A DNA stretch of 10,598 nucleotides from RUG13091 sp963619935 (GCA_963619935.1 CAVEYA010000042.1:1-10598), one strand, 5' to 3'. Counted from the first letter of the stretch, positions 1-6,798 are shown. The notes: generated by a model not told the origin, from the sequence alone. Translations and numbers: made by a program.

Positions 1-1
1 A

Positions 2-465
2 AATAAATACTTTGCATGTAAGAGAAAGGAACATAATATAAAAAGTCTAAAATTTAAGAAGCTTTGTGATATTGACTTCACAAAATAGAAAGTTATGAAT
101 ATTCAACTTCTGATTATTTTAAAGACGTCTCCTTTTATAAAGTTGCCTCTCATTATTTAAAGCTTAATCACTTAAGAGATAAAATTTTTGATTATGAGTT
201 GCATTTAAAAAATGATCCCGAAGGTAAAACACATAATCTTAGAATTAATGACGAAAGGAACAACTGTCTTTTAGATTTTGAACCTATTGACGTTGAACAA
301 TTAGTCATGATTTTAGAAACCAAAAGTTTAGAAGATATCGAAGGCCTAGATGTAAATAAAATAATTTATGACATTACCGGCGTTGATCTAAACGATTATA
401 TCTCTCACGTTTGGTATGAGGGTGGTGGAGAGGATTATATTGAAATCGAAAGAAAACAAAAATAA
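2..465 (+). pseudogene. Unrecognised gene remnant, frameshifted, 5' end outside the window
   Basis: An open frame enters from the left edge (codons from position 2) and reads protein-like sequence, including KSLKFKKLCDIDFTK, up to a TAG at 86-88. The frame one base back then takes over without loss of sense (IESYEYSTSDYF...) and runs to TAA at 463-465. The switch falls on an A4 tract (82-85), so a single lost A would explain it; slippage on AAA or a base-calling error are alternatives. The downstream part alone could be called from a TTG at 199, but coding-like sequence extends upstream without a break to about 76, so that start is probably false. The joined product is soluble, acidic and rich in Lys, Asp and Glu, with a C-terminal part containing ITGVDLNDYISHVWYEGGG. 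I recognise no family and assign no function. Confidence 0.55.
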
Positions 466-494
466 AAACTGAAATCATTCAAGTAGGAATAAAA

Positions 495-679
495 ATGTCA
501 GATGAAGAAATTTTAGTAGTTTATTTTGGTTGAAAACCACAATAATCAGAAACAAAAATTGTGTAACTTATCACAAATCCATTTCAGAAAAAATAAAGCT
601 GTTTAAACTTGAAGAAATAAAACAAATTATTATTAATCATCCTTATTACTCTAAAGTTAAATGTAAATTAATAGTTTAA
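495..679 (+). pseudogene. Small unrecognised gene remnant with a frameshift
   Basis: An ATG at 495, preceded by a weak TAGGA ribosome site at 484-488, begins MSDEEILVVYFG and hits TGA at 531. The frame one base back is open from 506 through the T4 tract at 524-527 and continues as LKTTIIRNKNC...HKSISEKIKLF...KQIIINHPYYSK to TAA at 677-679. One lost T in the T4 tract would restore a protein of about 60 residues. It starts 29 nt after the preceding remnant, on the same strand, so the two may once have formed an operon. No family is recognised. The reading as a broken gene rests only on the quality of the continuing frame, so it is less secure than the first remnant. Confidence 0.4.
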
Positions 680-734
680 AAGCCATTAAATTGTTGGTTT
701 TAAGAAAAACATCGTGAATAAATGAGATTTGCTA

Positions 735-763
735 TTGAATTATTTTTCTCATTTATATAAAAT
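735..763 (+). promoter_or_regulatory. Sigma-A-type promoter of the tRNA-Ala gene
   Basis: TTGAAT (735-740) and TAAAAT (758-763) are separated by exactly 17 nt. The predicted start near 770 lies a few bases before the tRNA 5' end at 778, as expected for a tRNA promoter. A 9-bp inverted repeat (718-726 and 748-756) brackets the -35 box. Confidence 0.55.
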
Positions 764-777
764 CATAATCGTCATTT

Positions 778-853
778 GGGTCCGTAGCTCACCTGGGAGA
801 GCGCCTCCATGGCATGGAGGAGGTAGCGAGTTCGATCCTCGTCGGATCCACCA
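778..853 (+). tRNA. tRNA-Ala, anticodon GGC
   Basis: This 76-nt cloverleaf includes an encoded CCA end (851-853). The acceptor stem GGGTCCG pairs with CGGATCC with one G-U pair. The D arm is GCTC/GAGC. The anticodon stem CCTCC/GGAGG encloses the loop ATGGCAT, giving anticodon GGC, which reads Ala codons GCC and GCU. The T arm GCGAG/CTCGT carries the conserved TTCGATC loop. All stems are intact, so the gene looks functional. It is transcribed alone, with its own promoter and terminator, next to decayed genes on its left. Confidence 0.97.
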
Positions 854-865
854 ATTGGCCTTTAT

Positions 866-898
866 AAGATGCGATTAGGTTCGCATCTTTTTATTTTT
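866..898 (+). terminator. Rho-independent terminator after tRNA-Ala
   Basis: AAGATGCGA (866-874) pairs perfectly with TCGCATCTT (881-889) around a 6-nt loop. The T-rich tract TTTTTATTTTT follows at 888-898. It lies 12 nt beyond the tRNA CCA end. On the minus strand the same stem lacks a T tract, so it probably does not also serve the gene ending at 944. Confidence 0.85.
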
Positions 899-943
899 AA
901 AGTCCGATAAAAGGACCCTATTTGTTTTAAAAACCTTTTACTA

Positions 944-1678
944 CTATAACTTCTTATATTCCTCATCACTTACTTGTTCTAGCCATTCATTAGATGTATC
1001 ACAGCCTGGAACCTCAACCGCTAAATGAGAAAACCAACTATCTTTTTTAGCTCCATGCCAATGCTTGACGTTTGCGGGAATAGTGATTACATCACCAGGT
1101 TTTAAGCTTATTGCTTTCTTTCCTTCTTCTTGATACCAACCTTGACCATCAACACAGATTAGTATTTGACCTCCGCCAGTAGAGGCATGATGAATATGCC
1201 AATTATTTCTACACCCTGGTTCAAATGTAACATTTGCGATAAATACTTTAGTCTTATTTGGATCAGTTAATGGTTTTAAATATGAGTTACCAATAAAATA
1301 TTGAGCGTACTTTGTATTAGGCTCACCTAAACCGAATACTCCTCCATGATTTGAGTTATCTTTATCATCTTCATATACTTCTTTAATTAAGGAAAATGCA
1401 CTCCAAGCTTTAGCCCATCCAGCGTAAAAAGCTAAATGAGTAACTATTTCAACTGCTTCTTGTTTACTAATGCCATGATTTTTGCCCATGATAAAATGTG
1501 CCTTTAATTGTGGGAATAATCCTTGTGACATTAAAGAAGCAATGCTAATCATGCTTCTATCTTTTAATGATAATTTGTCTTCTCTGCTCCAAACTTCACC
1601 GAATAACACATCGTCATTTAGCTTTGCGAATTCAGGTGCTAGTTCGCCTAAATTATCTCTGCCTGCTGTTTGTTTCAT
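944..1678 (-). CDS. Carboxymuconolactone decarboxylase-like / cupin two-domain protein
   Basis: The 244-residue product joins two domains. Residues about 10-100 match the carboxymuconolactone decarboxylase/AhpD-like helical fold (RSMISIASLMSQG, then HLAFYAGWAKAWSAF). This half has no cysteine, so the AhpD CxxC peroxidase chemistry is excluded. Residues about 145-225 are a cupin barrel. Motif 1 is PGCRNNWHIHH...Q with likely metal ligands H161, H163 and Q171, Gln taking the place of the usual Glu. Motif 2 is GDVITIPANVKHWHG with H206. CMD-cupin fusions of this sort are widespread, but their substrate is generally unknown. The start is supported by AAAAGGAG at 1688-1695, 9 nt before the ATG. 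The ATG overlaps the upstream gene's TGA (ATGA), implying coupled translation with the membrane protein. Small-molecule binding or isomerase/oxidoreductase activity is likely; the reaction cannot be named. Confidence 0.88.
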   Translation of the reverse strand: MKQTAGRDNLGELAPEFAKLNDDVLFGEVWSREDKLSLKDRSMISIASLMSQGLFPQLKAHFIMGKNHGISKQEAVEIVTHLAFYAGWAKAWSAFSLIKEVYEDDKDNSNHGGVFGLGEPNTKYAQYFIGNSYLKPLTDPNKTKVFIANVTFEPGCRNNWHIHHASTGGGQILICVDGQGWYQEEGKKAISLKPGDVITIPANVKHWHGAKKDSWFSHLAVEVPGCDTSNEWLEQVSDEEYKKL

Positions 1679-2652
1679 TTTTCATTACTCCTTTTAGATA
1701 AATTATTATCTTCTTTAATTGGTCTACCTTTATCGTTATAGTTTTCTGTTGCGTTTGCCTTAGAAGGATCAATTAATAAAACTTTTCGCATAAATAAAGA
1801 AAACTTTTTCGTTGTGTTCATGAGTTTTTCTTTATCCTTTGTGATTTTTAAATTTTCTGGTAAGGCAGCTTCTAATTTTAATTTATATGTTTCTTTCTGT
1901 TTCTTTTGCTCCATTACTAATTTTTCATAACGTGCTACTAGGCCACTTTGTTTGGCGATTTTAGATATCTTACTAAATAAACCAACAGATTTAATAAAGT
2001 CGATAATAAATATGCCGTAAACAAGACCTAATACAAATATAAAGCCAAAATGGGCCGCACTTCCTGATGAAGTATTACCAAACATATAGTTAAAACTTAT
2101 ATTAAATGCGGAATAGGCAAATGGATTAATTCCATAATAATAAATAATTGCGACGATAAACCAAAGAACGGAGAATAAAGGACATATAATCCCTAATATA
2201 TTTCCTTTCATATTTGTGTAATCCCATAATCTAACCTTGCAACCTTTCACAAAGATTAAACCGGCAATGAATTCTAATAGAATCATACTGACACCCATTA
2301 TGGAAATAGGAATTAAATCATAAATAGTTGGACCACACTTATAATCTAAATTAAATAAGTTACCAGTTGGGTTATAGAATTTCATGTTACTTGGCATTAA
2401 TGATAAAATTAAATAACTAATAATAAACATAATGACTAAACCAAACCCATATAGTGGTAACCATGGTCCAGACATAAAACCTGGGTTTACCCATTTTTTA
2501 GCGGATACAAATCTGCGAAAGAATACTTCTAATACATAACCTAACATGCAACCAACAATGAACATAAAAAGGAATGTCAAAATAACTTTACTAGATAGAT
2601 GTTCATTATTCTCAAAAATGTTATTTAAAGTGGTGATATTAGTCATATTCAT
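1675..2652 (-). CDS. PF06541-family integral membrane protein (CmpB-like, putative ABC-transporter type IV)
   Basis: This 325-residue protein has five or so predicted membrane segments (about 22-44, 66-86, 112-136, 150-174, 200-222). It carries the hallmark of the PF06541 family: GYVLEVFFRRF at 38-48, then KKWVNPGFMSGPWLPLYGFG at 52-71. A charged tail of about 100 residues follows, with a Lys/Glu-rich, probably coiled-coil stretch around 240-285. The family is called a putative ABC-transporter type IV, but no ATPase gene is nearby and its role is not established. Two starts are possible: ATG at 2652, 5 nt from AAAGGA (2658-2663), or ATG at 2646, two codons later. The gene ends in a 4-nt ATGA overlap with the CMD-cupin gene, and both probably form one transcription unit. 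Confidence 0.85.
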   Translation of the reverse strand: MNMTNITTLNNIFENNEHLSSKVILTFLFMFIVGCMLGYVLEVFFRRFVSAKKWVNPGFMSGPWLPLYGFGLVIMFIISYLILSLMPSNMKFYNPTGNLFNLDYKCGPTIYDLIPISIMGVSMILLEFIAGLIFVKGCKVRLWDYTNMKGNILGIICPLFSVLWFIVAIIYYYGINPFAYSAFNISFNYMFGNTSSGSAAHFGFIFVLGLVYGIFIIDFIKSVGLFSKISKIAKQSGLVARYEKLVMEQKKQKETYKLKLEAALPENLKITKDKEKLMNTTKKFSLFMRKVLLIDPSKANATENYNDKGRPIKEDNNLSKRSNEK

Positions 2653-2672
2653 AGACTTCCTTTACACGAAAT

Positions 2673-2681
2673 ATGTTAGCA
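2673..2681 (-). promoter_or_regulatory. Possible extended -10 promoter for the PF06541 gene
   Basis: On the minus strand TGC-TAACAT (plus positions 2673-2681) resembles an extended -10 element 20 nt before the ATG at 2652. No convincing -35 is present at the right distance, so this is tentative. The divergent zinc-ribbon gene shares this region, with TATAAA at 2711-2716 but no clear -35. Confidence 0.3.
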
Positions 2682-2742
2682 CATTTAATTTTTACCTTAT
2701 AGTTGTTTACTATAAATGTTAGAATTACTACGAGGTAAGAAA

Positions 2743-2946
2743 ATGATTAAAGTCACAAACAAACCGAATTTAGTATTTCATATTAAATGTGAGTATTGCT
2801 TAACGGAATTTGATTATCAACAAGAAGATATTGGTTATAGACCATGGTATCCAAAAGGATTTGTATATTGTCCAACATGCAATAAACCATTAAGACACCA
2901 TCCTGAACAATATCAAATTGATGATGATAAAGATGAGACCAAGTAA
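2743..2946 (+). CDS. Small zinc-ribbon-like protein
   Basis: The frame could begin at an ATG at 2716, but GAGG at 2732-2735 lies 7 nt before the ATG at 2743, so the shorter 67-residue form is preferred. The longer form would also run through that ribosome site and a candidate -10. The product has two CxxC knuckles, CEYC (residues 16-19) and CPTC about 25 residues later, spaced to bind one zinc as a ribbon. A His pair follows (LRHHPE), then an acidic, Lys-containing tail (DDDKDETK). There is no signal peptide or membrane segment. Small zinc ribbons of this kind occur in Firmicutes and phages without assigned function; a nucleic-acid or protein-binding role is only a guess. It is divergent from the PF06541 gene and convergent with tarJ, so it is a single-gene unit. 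Confidence 0.75.
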   Translation: MIKVTNKPNLVFHIKCEYCLTEFDYQQEDIGYRPWYPKGFVYCPTCNKPLRHHPEQYQIDDDKDETK

Positions 2947-2960
2947 GGTCTTTTCTTTTT
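2935..2960 (+). terminator. Terminator of the zinc-ribbon gene
   Basis: AGACC (2936-2940) pairs with GGTCT (2947-2951), extended by a G-U pair. The loop AAGTAA contains the gene's TAA stop. TTTTCTTTTT follows. The stem is short but the position and U tract are right. Confidence 0.6.
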
Positions 2961-2961
2961 A

Positions 2962-2991
2962 TTTAAAAAATGATAGCGAACGCTACCATTT
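2962..2991 (-). terminator. Terminator of the licD-tarI-tarJ operon
   Basis: On the minus strand AAATGGTAGC (2991-2982) pairs with GCTATCATTT (2977-2968) over 10 bp with one G-U, around the 4-nt loop GTTC. The U tract continues to 2965. The tarJ stop codon TAG (2983-2985) sits inside the 5' arm. It abuts the convergent zinc-ribbon terminator. Confidence 0.8.
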
Positions 2992-4023
2992 CATAATATT
3001 TTTACCAATGACTGTTCGATTCTTAATATCAGCGTCGAAACATTTATAGATATCAACAATGCTTTCAATCGTGGTTTCGGATAACACCATTGGAGTTATC
3101 AATTCTTGAACATGTTTATTTTCTAATAATTTTGCAACATGTTCGAAGTCTTCTTTGCTACTTCTTGTTGCTCCCTTAAGAGTTAATCCTTTTTCTAACA
3201 CCATGCGGGTGTTAATTGGGACTCTATCTTCTGACACACCCATTAATAATAAATCTGCTCCAACTGCCGCAAAATCAATCATTGATTCAATTGCATCTCC
3301 GGAATATTTACCACCGACAATTTCAATTAATGTATCAAACTTTTCACCTTTATATTCATTTGCCTTGGCTAATTTGATGCCTTTGAACATGTTCATCTTG
3401 GAATCATCAACGCCAAATAAAGTGACATCAACTTTTGGATGGTCAGTAGTTAAAACTATATAAGTAATATAACCTAATATGCCATCACCAAACATTGCTA
3501 AGCGTTTAACTTTGCTAAAATCTAATCTTCTTAAAGCGTTCACCGCAACAGATAATAATTCAGAAAATACTGCGATATTGCTAGAAATATTGCTATCAAA
3601 TTTAACTAATAATTCTGGATCAGCTGCGTAGAATGGACGCATAAATCCATCCGCAGAAGAACTTCTAAATGTAGAATGAGTGGCGTAGTTAATGCCTAAT
3701 TCTTTTTCTTTACATCTTTGATTTTCAAATAAGTCTAAATATTTTTGTTCAACAGAATTAGGAATTAAAATTACCTTATCATTCTTTTTAAATTTACCAG
3801 TTGGGTCTTTTACGACATGGCCAACTGCTTCATGAATTGGGGCAAGAGGATACTTATGGTCTAAAACATTTTTATCTCTCGAACCTAAAAAGTAACGGAT
3901 ATCTGCTCGACAGATAGCCATATAATCAACCTTGACTAAAACTTTTGTGTTATCGTTATCGACAACATCCACAAATTCTTCAATGACTTCTGGAGAAGTA
4001 ACTTTATATATTGTGGTTAACAT
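2983..4023 (-). CDS. tarJ: Ribulose-5-phosphate reductase (ribitol-5-phosphate dehydrogenase), TarJ
   Basis: TarJ reduces D-ribulose-5-phosphate to D-ribitol-5-phosphate with NADPH, the step before activation by TarI. The 346-residue protein is a zinc-dependent medium-chain dehydrogenase. The signature YMAICRADIRYFLGSRDKNV (34-53) followed by PIHEAVG (62-68) closely resembles staphylococcal TarJ. Likely zinc ligands are C38, H64, E65 and perhaps E155. The structural four-Cys zinc lobe of classic alcohol dehydrogenases is absent, with only C104 in that region, as in TarJ. The cofactor loop is FGDGILG (178-184). LEKGLTLKG near the C-terminus is also family-typical. The gene overlaps tarI by one base (TAATG) and has AGAGGT at 4030-4035, 6 nt before its ATG. 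It is the last gene of the licD-tarI-tarJ operon. Confidence 0.93.
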   Translation of the reverse strand: MLTTIYKVTSPEVIEEFVDVVDNDNTKVLVKVDYMAICRADIRYFLGSRDKNVLDHKYPLAPIHEAVGHVVKDPTGKFKKNDKVILIPNSVEQKYLDLFENQRCKEKELGINYATHSTFRSSSADGFMRPFYAADPELLVKFDSNISSNIAVFSELLSVAVNALRRLDFSKVKRLAMFGDGILGYITYIVLTTDHPKVDVTLFGVDDSKMNMFKGIKLAKANEYKGEKFDTLIEIVGGKYSGDAIESMIDFAAVGADLLLMGVSEDRVPINTRMVLEKGLTLKGATRSSKEDFEHVAKLLENKHVQELITPMVLSETTIESIVDIYKCFDADIKNRTVIGKNIMKW

Positions 4024-4736
4024 TAAATGACCTCTGTCTTTCCCATTTTGAGTAATGCTTTAAGCATCATTAAATCATCGAAAGTGGTAATCTTGAAGTT
4101 AAGTTTATCGCCTTCTACTAAGTGCACATCTTTACCCATAGAGATGACTAATTTACAGTCATCAGTGACATTTTCAATCGTGCCATTTTTGGCTAATTCA
4201 TGCGCTTTTTGAATTAAATCAAATTTAAAAGTTTGTGGTGTTTGACCTTGATATAATTCTTTACGATTTGGAATATTAGTTATTATTTCATTGTTAGTAC
4301 TGGCTACAATTGTGTCACTAGCCTTAATAACTGTGTCAACTGCGTCATATTTTAAACAGCCTTCAATATTGGCAGAAATGATTTTTTGGCTAATTAAAGG
4401 ACGAGCGGAGTCATGGATAAGAATAATATCATCAGCTTTTGCACCGATTGATTCCACACCCTTTAAACCATTATAAACTGAGATTTGACGAGTATCGCCT
4501 CCGGCGACAACTGCTTTAACTTTACTTAAATCATATTGTTTACACCAAACTTTGACTTGATCGATATATTGTTCATTAGTAGAAATGACAACAGCATCGA
4601 TTTGATCGTGCATTTCAAAAGCTTCCACAGTGTGAACAATTAATGGCTTTCCATATAATGGAAGGAATTGTTTTGGTTTATCGGTATTACCCATACGGGA
4701 GCCGATACCGGCGGCTAATATTAATGCTATATTCAT
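4023..4736 (-). CDS. tarI: Ribitol-5-phosphate cytidylyltransferase, TarI
   Basis: TarI couples CTP with D-ribitol-5-phosphate to give CDP-ribitol, the donor for ribitol-phosphate teichoic-acid-type polymers. The 237-residue cytoplasmic enzyme has the IspD/TarI nucleotidyltransferase fold. LAAGIGSRMG (7-16) with K22 in PKQF binds the CTP phosphates, followed by GGDTR (79-83) and HDSARP (108-113). NRKELYQGQTPQTF (157-170) is the sugar-nucleotide motif in its TarI-type form. IspD is the close alternative. The adjoining tarJ and the YQGQTPQ variant favour TarI. Its AGAGGT ribosome site (4743-4748) overlaps the licD stop codon 6 nt before the ATG, so translation is probably coupled to licD. Confidence 0.92.
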   Translation of the reverse strand: MNIALILAAGIGSRMGNTDKPKQFLPLYGKPLIVHTVEAFEMHDQIDAVVISTNEQYIDQVKVWCKQYDLSKVKAVVAGGDTRQISVYNGLKGVESIGAKADDIILIHDSARPLISQKIISANIEGCLKYDAVDTVIKASDTIVASTNNEIITNIPNRKELYQGQTPQTFKFDLIQKAHELAKNGTIENVTDDCKLVISMGKDVHLVEGDKLNFKITTFDDLMMLKALLKMGKTEVI

Positions 4737-4746
4737 ATGTGTACCT

Positions 4747-5598
4747 CTATAGTTTATGTTCTTTAATGTATTCTTGATATCCTTGTGTTAATGATAAACC
4801 TTTATCATGATGATGGCCAACTCTTTGATTTTCTGGTGGTAGTTTCATATAGTCACCAAAAAGATTTTTTAAATAACTGTCATAGTCTTTTGGCACACTT
4901 ACCATAATATCTTCAAAAGGAACTTGCACGAATTCAGTAAAGATTTCTTTTTTCATTGCTTCCTTCTTTGGATTAGTGCCAAATAGGTTGCCCGCTAAGA
5001 TAGATTTTTCAAATGGTATCTTCTTAGCTTTCTTTTCATTGTGCTTTTGTCTCCATTTACCAATATTTAATGGCCAGAAGACAACACCTAAAAAGTTACA
5101 CCATAAATCTTTAAAGAATGTAGCTTTATGAAATTTTCTTTTCATTGAAGAAAAGTAACTCATATAGACATTCCACCAGTTACGGGAAACGAGGCGTTTA
5201 AATTTCTTGGCTGGAATTATGTCATTATATGACATTCCATCAATTGGGAAGATATCAACCCATACACCATGATTCATTCTTGTGTTTGCCCAATAGTTTT
5301 CAATAAAAGTAGTGGAGGAATCTCTTAACTTCGCAAAGTTATAGCAATAGTTCTTATCACTTTTCCAGTTTTGGATAAAGTATGGAGTACCTTCATATTC
5401 TTTTTGTAAGGTCATGAATTTATCATAATCTGGTCTAGGCATACCGACATCAACATCATCATCCCAAGGAATGAATCCGTGATGACGAATTGCGCCAATA
5501 CATGAACCACCCACTAAAAAATACTTTAAGTTATATTTTTCACATACTTTTATAAAGGCTTTTAAAATTTCTAATTGTTTCTTTTGCAAATCATTCAT
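4747..5598 (-). CDS. licD: LicD-family phosphotransferase
   Basis: LicD proteins move a phospho-substituent from a CDP-activated donor onto surface glycans; the eukaryotic relatives fukutin and FKRP transfer ribitol-5-phosphate from CDP-ribitol. This 283-residue member has the nucleotidyltransferase core GGSCIGAIRHHGFIPWDDDVD (30-50), with metal-binding Asp in DDDVD (46-50). GVWVDIFPIDG and a C-terminal FGDYMKLPPENQRVGHH are family-typical. There is no signal peptide or clear membrane helix. It is the first gene of the operon with tarI and tarJ. No licA, licB or licC (choline genes) are in the window, so I infer ribitol phosphate rather than phosphocholine as the group transferred. No Shine-Dalgarno precedes the ATG, and an in-frame TAA upstream leaves no earlier start. 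Confidence 0.9.
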   Translation of the reverse strand: MNDLQKKQLEILKAFIKVCEKYNLKYFLVGGSCIGAIRHHGFIPWDDDVDVGMPRPDYDKFMTLQKEYEGTPYFIQNWKSDKNYCYNFAKLRDSSTTFIENYWANTRMNHGVWVDIFPIDGMSYNDIIPAKKFKRLVSRNWWNVYMSYFSSMKRKFHKATFFKDLWCNFLGVVFWPLNIGKWRQKHNEKKAKKIPFEKSILAGNLFGTNPKKEAMKKEIFTEFVQVPFEDIMVSVPKDYDSYLKNLFGDYMKLPPENQRVGHHHDKGLSLTQGYQEYIKEHKL

Positions 5599-5605
5599 AT
5601 CAATA

Positions 5606-5634
5606 ATTATTAAATATAATTAATTTAATGTCTA
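5606..5634 (-). promoter_or_regulatory. Promoter of the licD-tarI-tarJ operon, probably leaderless
   Basis: On the minus strand TAGACA (5634-5629) and AATAAT (5611-5606) each match the sigma-A consensus at five of six positions and are 17 nt apart. Only 7 nt separate the -10 box from the licD ATG, so the transcript should begin at or next to the start codon, consistent with the missing ribosome site. Confidence 0.6.
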
Positions 5635-5638
5635 TGTT

Positions 5639-5675
5639 AAAAAAGCGGAAGAAATTAAATTAAACGCTCGCTTTT
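5639..5675 (-). terminator. Terminator of the alpha/beta hydrolase gene
   Basis: On the minus strand AAAAGCG (5675-5669) pairs with CGCTTTT (5647-5641) around a 21-nt AT-rich loop, and the T run continues to 5639. It lies 17 nt past the hydrolase stop and just before the licD promoter. The long loop lowers certainty. Confidence 0.5.
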
Positions 5676-5692
5676 AATAACTTATTTTTATT

Positions 5693-6733
5693 TTAAATAC
5701 TTTCAAAGAAGAAGTTTTTGATTTCTTCCATCAAGTTTTCGTCTATTCGATGCGCCCAATAATGGCGGTCTATGTTATTTTCTATCCACTGATATTTTTG
5801 CTCTTCATTAGCTTTATTATTTTTCACATATTTCTTTAATTCTTGATTAAAGTTATTTTCATACTTTATACCTTCAAAAGTGTGGTATGGAGTATGACCA
5901 CGATTAGTTAATAATTTAAATTTAAAGCGTGAATTGCAGTTAAAATTAGCAAAATATTTATCATATCCACTAGAAGGATAGACAACATTATCGTCTTTTG
6001 AATGTATCACAAATATACGTGTATTTACTTTCTTAAAAACATCTACTGCATCTCTTTTAGATAAATCACCAAAGATATTTTCTTCATAATCATCGACATC
6101 GTCTAAACTAAAATCCTCAACATGACCAACATATTGTTTAGCGTGATCTTTAATTAAATCAGTTGATATAGCAAAACCTGATATTTCTGCAATGGCGGGA
6201 ATTTCGGGATGATCTAAAATAACATTGGATACAGAATATGCACCCCAACTATGGCCTAAAAGGAATATTGGATAAGTTAAATAGTTTGGTAAGGTTTTGA
6301 CAAAGTTAATAGCGTGATCTAAATCAATGATTCCTTGTGGAAATCCTCTGATGTCATCACCATCACTTTCATCATTTGCGGTCGCGTCATAGCCAAAGAC
6401 AAAAAAGCCGTTACTAGCAAAATAATTAATAATATCTAAATAGCAGTGGTGTCCGCCTCCTCCATAACCATGGGCAAAGATTAAAATCGCTTTTTGCTTA
6501 ACTTCCTTTTTAAAGTACATGTAGCCCACGAGTCTATGCTTAGGTTCACTAATAAAAGTATATCTTTCCCGACATAAATCAGGGTAATCAGACATTGTGT
6601 AATTTAAAGGGAAATAAGTATTAATATGCTTATGAAACATCTTGTTATAAACCACATTTGTGGCCACAACAGGCAATACTTCTTTTCCAATAATTACAGC
6701 CTTTTTTAATAAATCTTTATATTTTTGTTCCAT
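5693..6733 (-). CDS. Alpha/beta hydrolase (serine hydrolase, lysophospholipase/aminopeptidase-like)
   Basis: The 346-residue protein has a complete alpha/beta-hydrolase triad. The nucleophile S162 is in LGHSWGAY, the acid is D247 or D248 in HSKDDNVV, and the base is H280 in NRGHTPYH. AHGYGGGG (87-94) supplies the oxyanion loop. The order and spacing fit the Hydrolase_4/serine aminopeptidase S33 group, whose members cleave acyl esters, lysolipids or peptides; the substrate cannot be told. A helical cap probably lies around 190-230. About 65 residues follow the catalytic His, longer than usual. The N-terminal 12-28 is moderately hydrophobic but interrupted by Lys and Glu, so no signal peptide is called. 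No Shine-Dalgarno precedes the ATG at 6733. It is a single-gene unit divergent from carD. Confidence 0.85.
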   Translation of the reverse strand: MEQKYKDLLKKAVIIGKEVLPVVATNVVYNKMFHKHINTYFPLNYTMSDYPDLCRERYTFISEPKHRLVGYMYFKKEVKQKAILIFAHGYGGGGHHCYLDIINYFASNGFFVFGYDATANDESDGDDIRGFPQGIIDLDHAINFVKTLPNYLTYPIFLLGHSWGAYSVSNVILDHPEIPAIAEISGFAISTDLIKDHAKQYVGHVEDFSLDDVDDYEENIFGDLSKRDAVDVFKKVNTRIFVIHSKDDNVVYPSSGYDKYFANFNCNSRFKFKLLTNRGHTPYHTFEGIKYENNFNQELKKYVKNNKANEEQKYQWIENNIDRHYWAHRIDENLMEEIKNFFFESI

Positions 6734-6755
6734 GTAATTATTTAATCATATAACC

Positions 6756-6761
6756 ATTATA
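6756..6761 (-). promoter_or_regulatory. Possible -10 element of the hydrolase gene
   Basis: A perfect TATAAT on the minus strand lies 22 nt before the hydrolase ATG. The nearest -35-like hexamer, TTGAAC (6787-6782), is 20 nt away, longer than ideal, so the exact promoter is uncertain. Confidence 0.4.
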
Positions 6762-6798
6762 TTTTTAAATATAAAAGTAGCGTTCAAAAAAATCTAAT

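Noticed and set aside
67..533. TGA read as Trp (mycoplasma code) in the broken genes
   Set aside because: Other stops (TAA at 55-57 in that frame, TAA soon after 531) still interrupt the frames, and TGA is a genuine stop in the two ATGA gene overlaps.
778..853. tRNA-Ala 3' end as a prophage or island attachment site
   Set aside because: No repeated copy of the tRNA 3' end and no integrase gene is visible in the window.
902..916. Hairpin GTCC/GGAC as terminator for the CMD-cupin gene
   Set aside because: It has only four base pairs and a broken T tract on the minus strand; too weak to call.
1482..1697. Plus-strand open frame opposite the CMD-cupin gene
   Set aside because: It is antisense to a gene with clear domains and has no ribosome site or recognisable motif.
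3155..3463. Plus-strand open frame of 102 codons opposite tarJ
   Set aside because: It is a shadow of the conserved tarJ frame, of low-complexity composition, without initiation signals.
4027..4476. Two 61-codon plus-strand frames opposite tarI
   Set aside because: Both are antisense to well-conserved TarI motifs and have no independent support.
4023..4736. IspD (isoprenoid pathway) instead of TarI
   Set aside because: The fold is shared, but adjacency to tarJ, the TAATG junction and the YQGQTPQ motif favour TarI.
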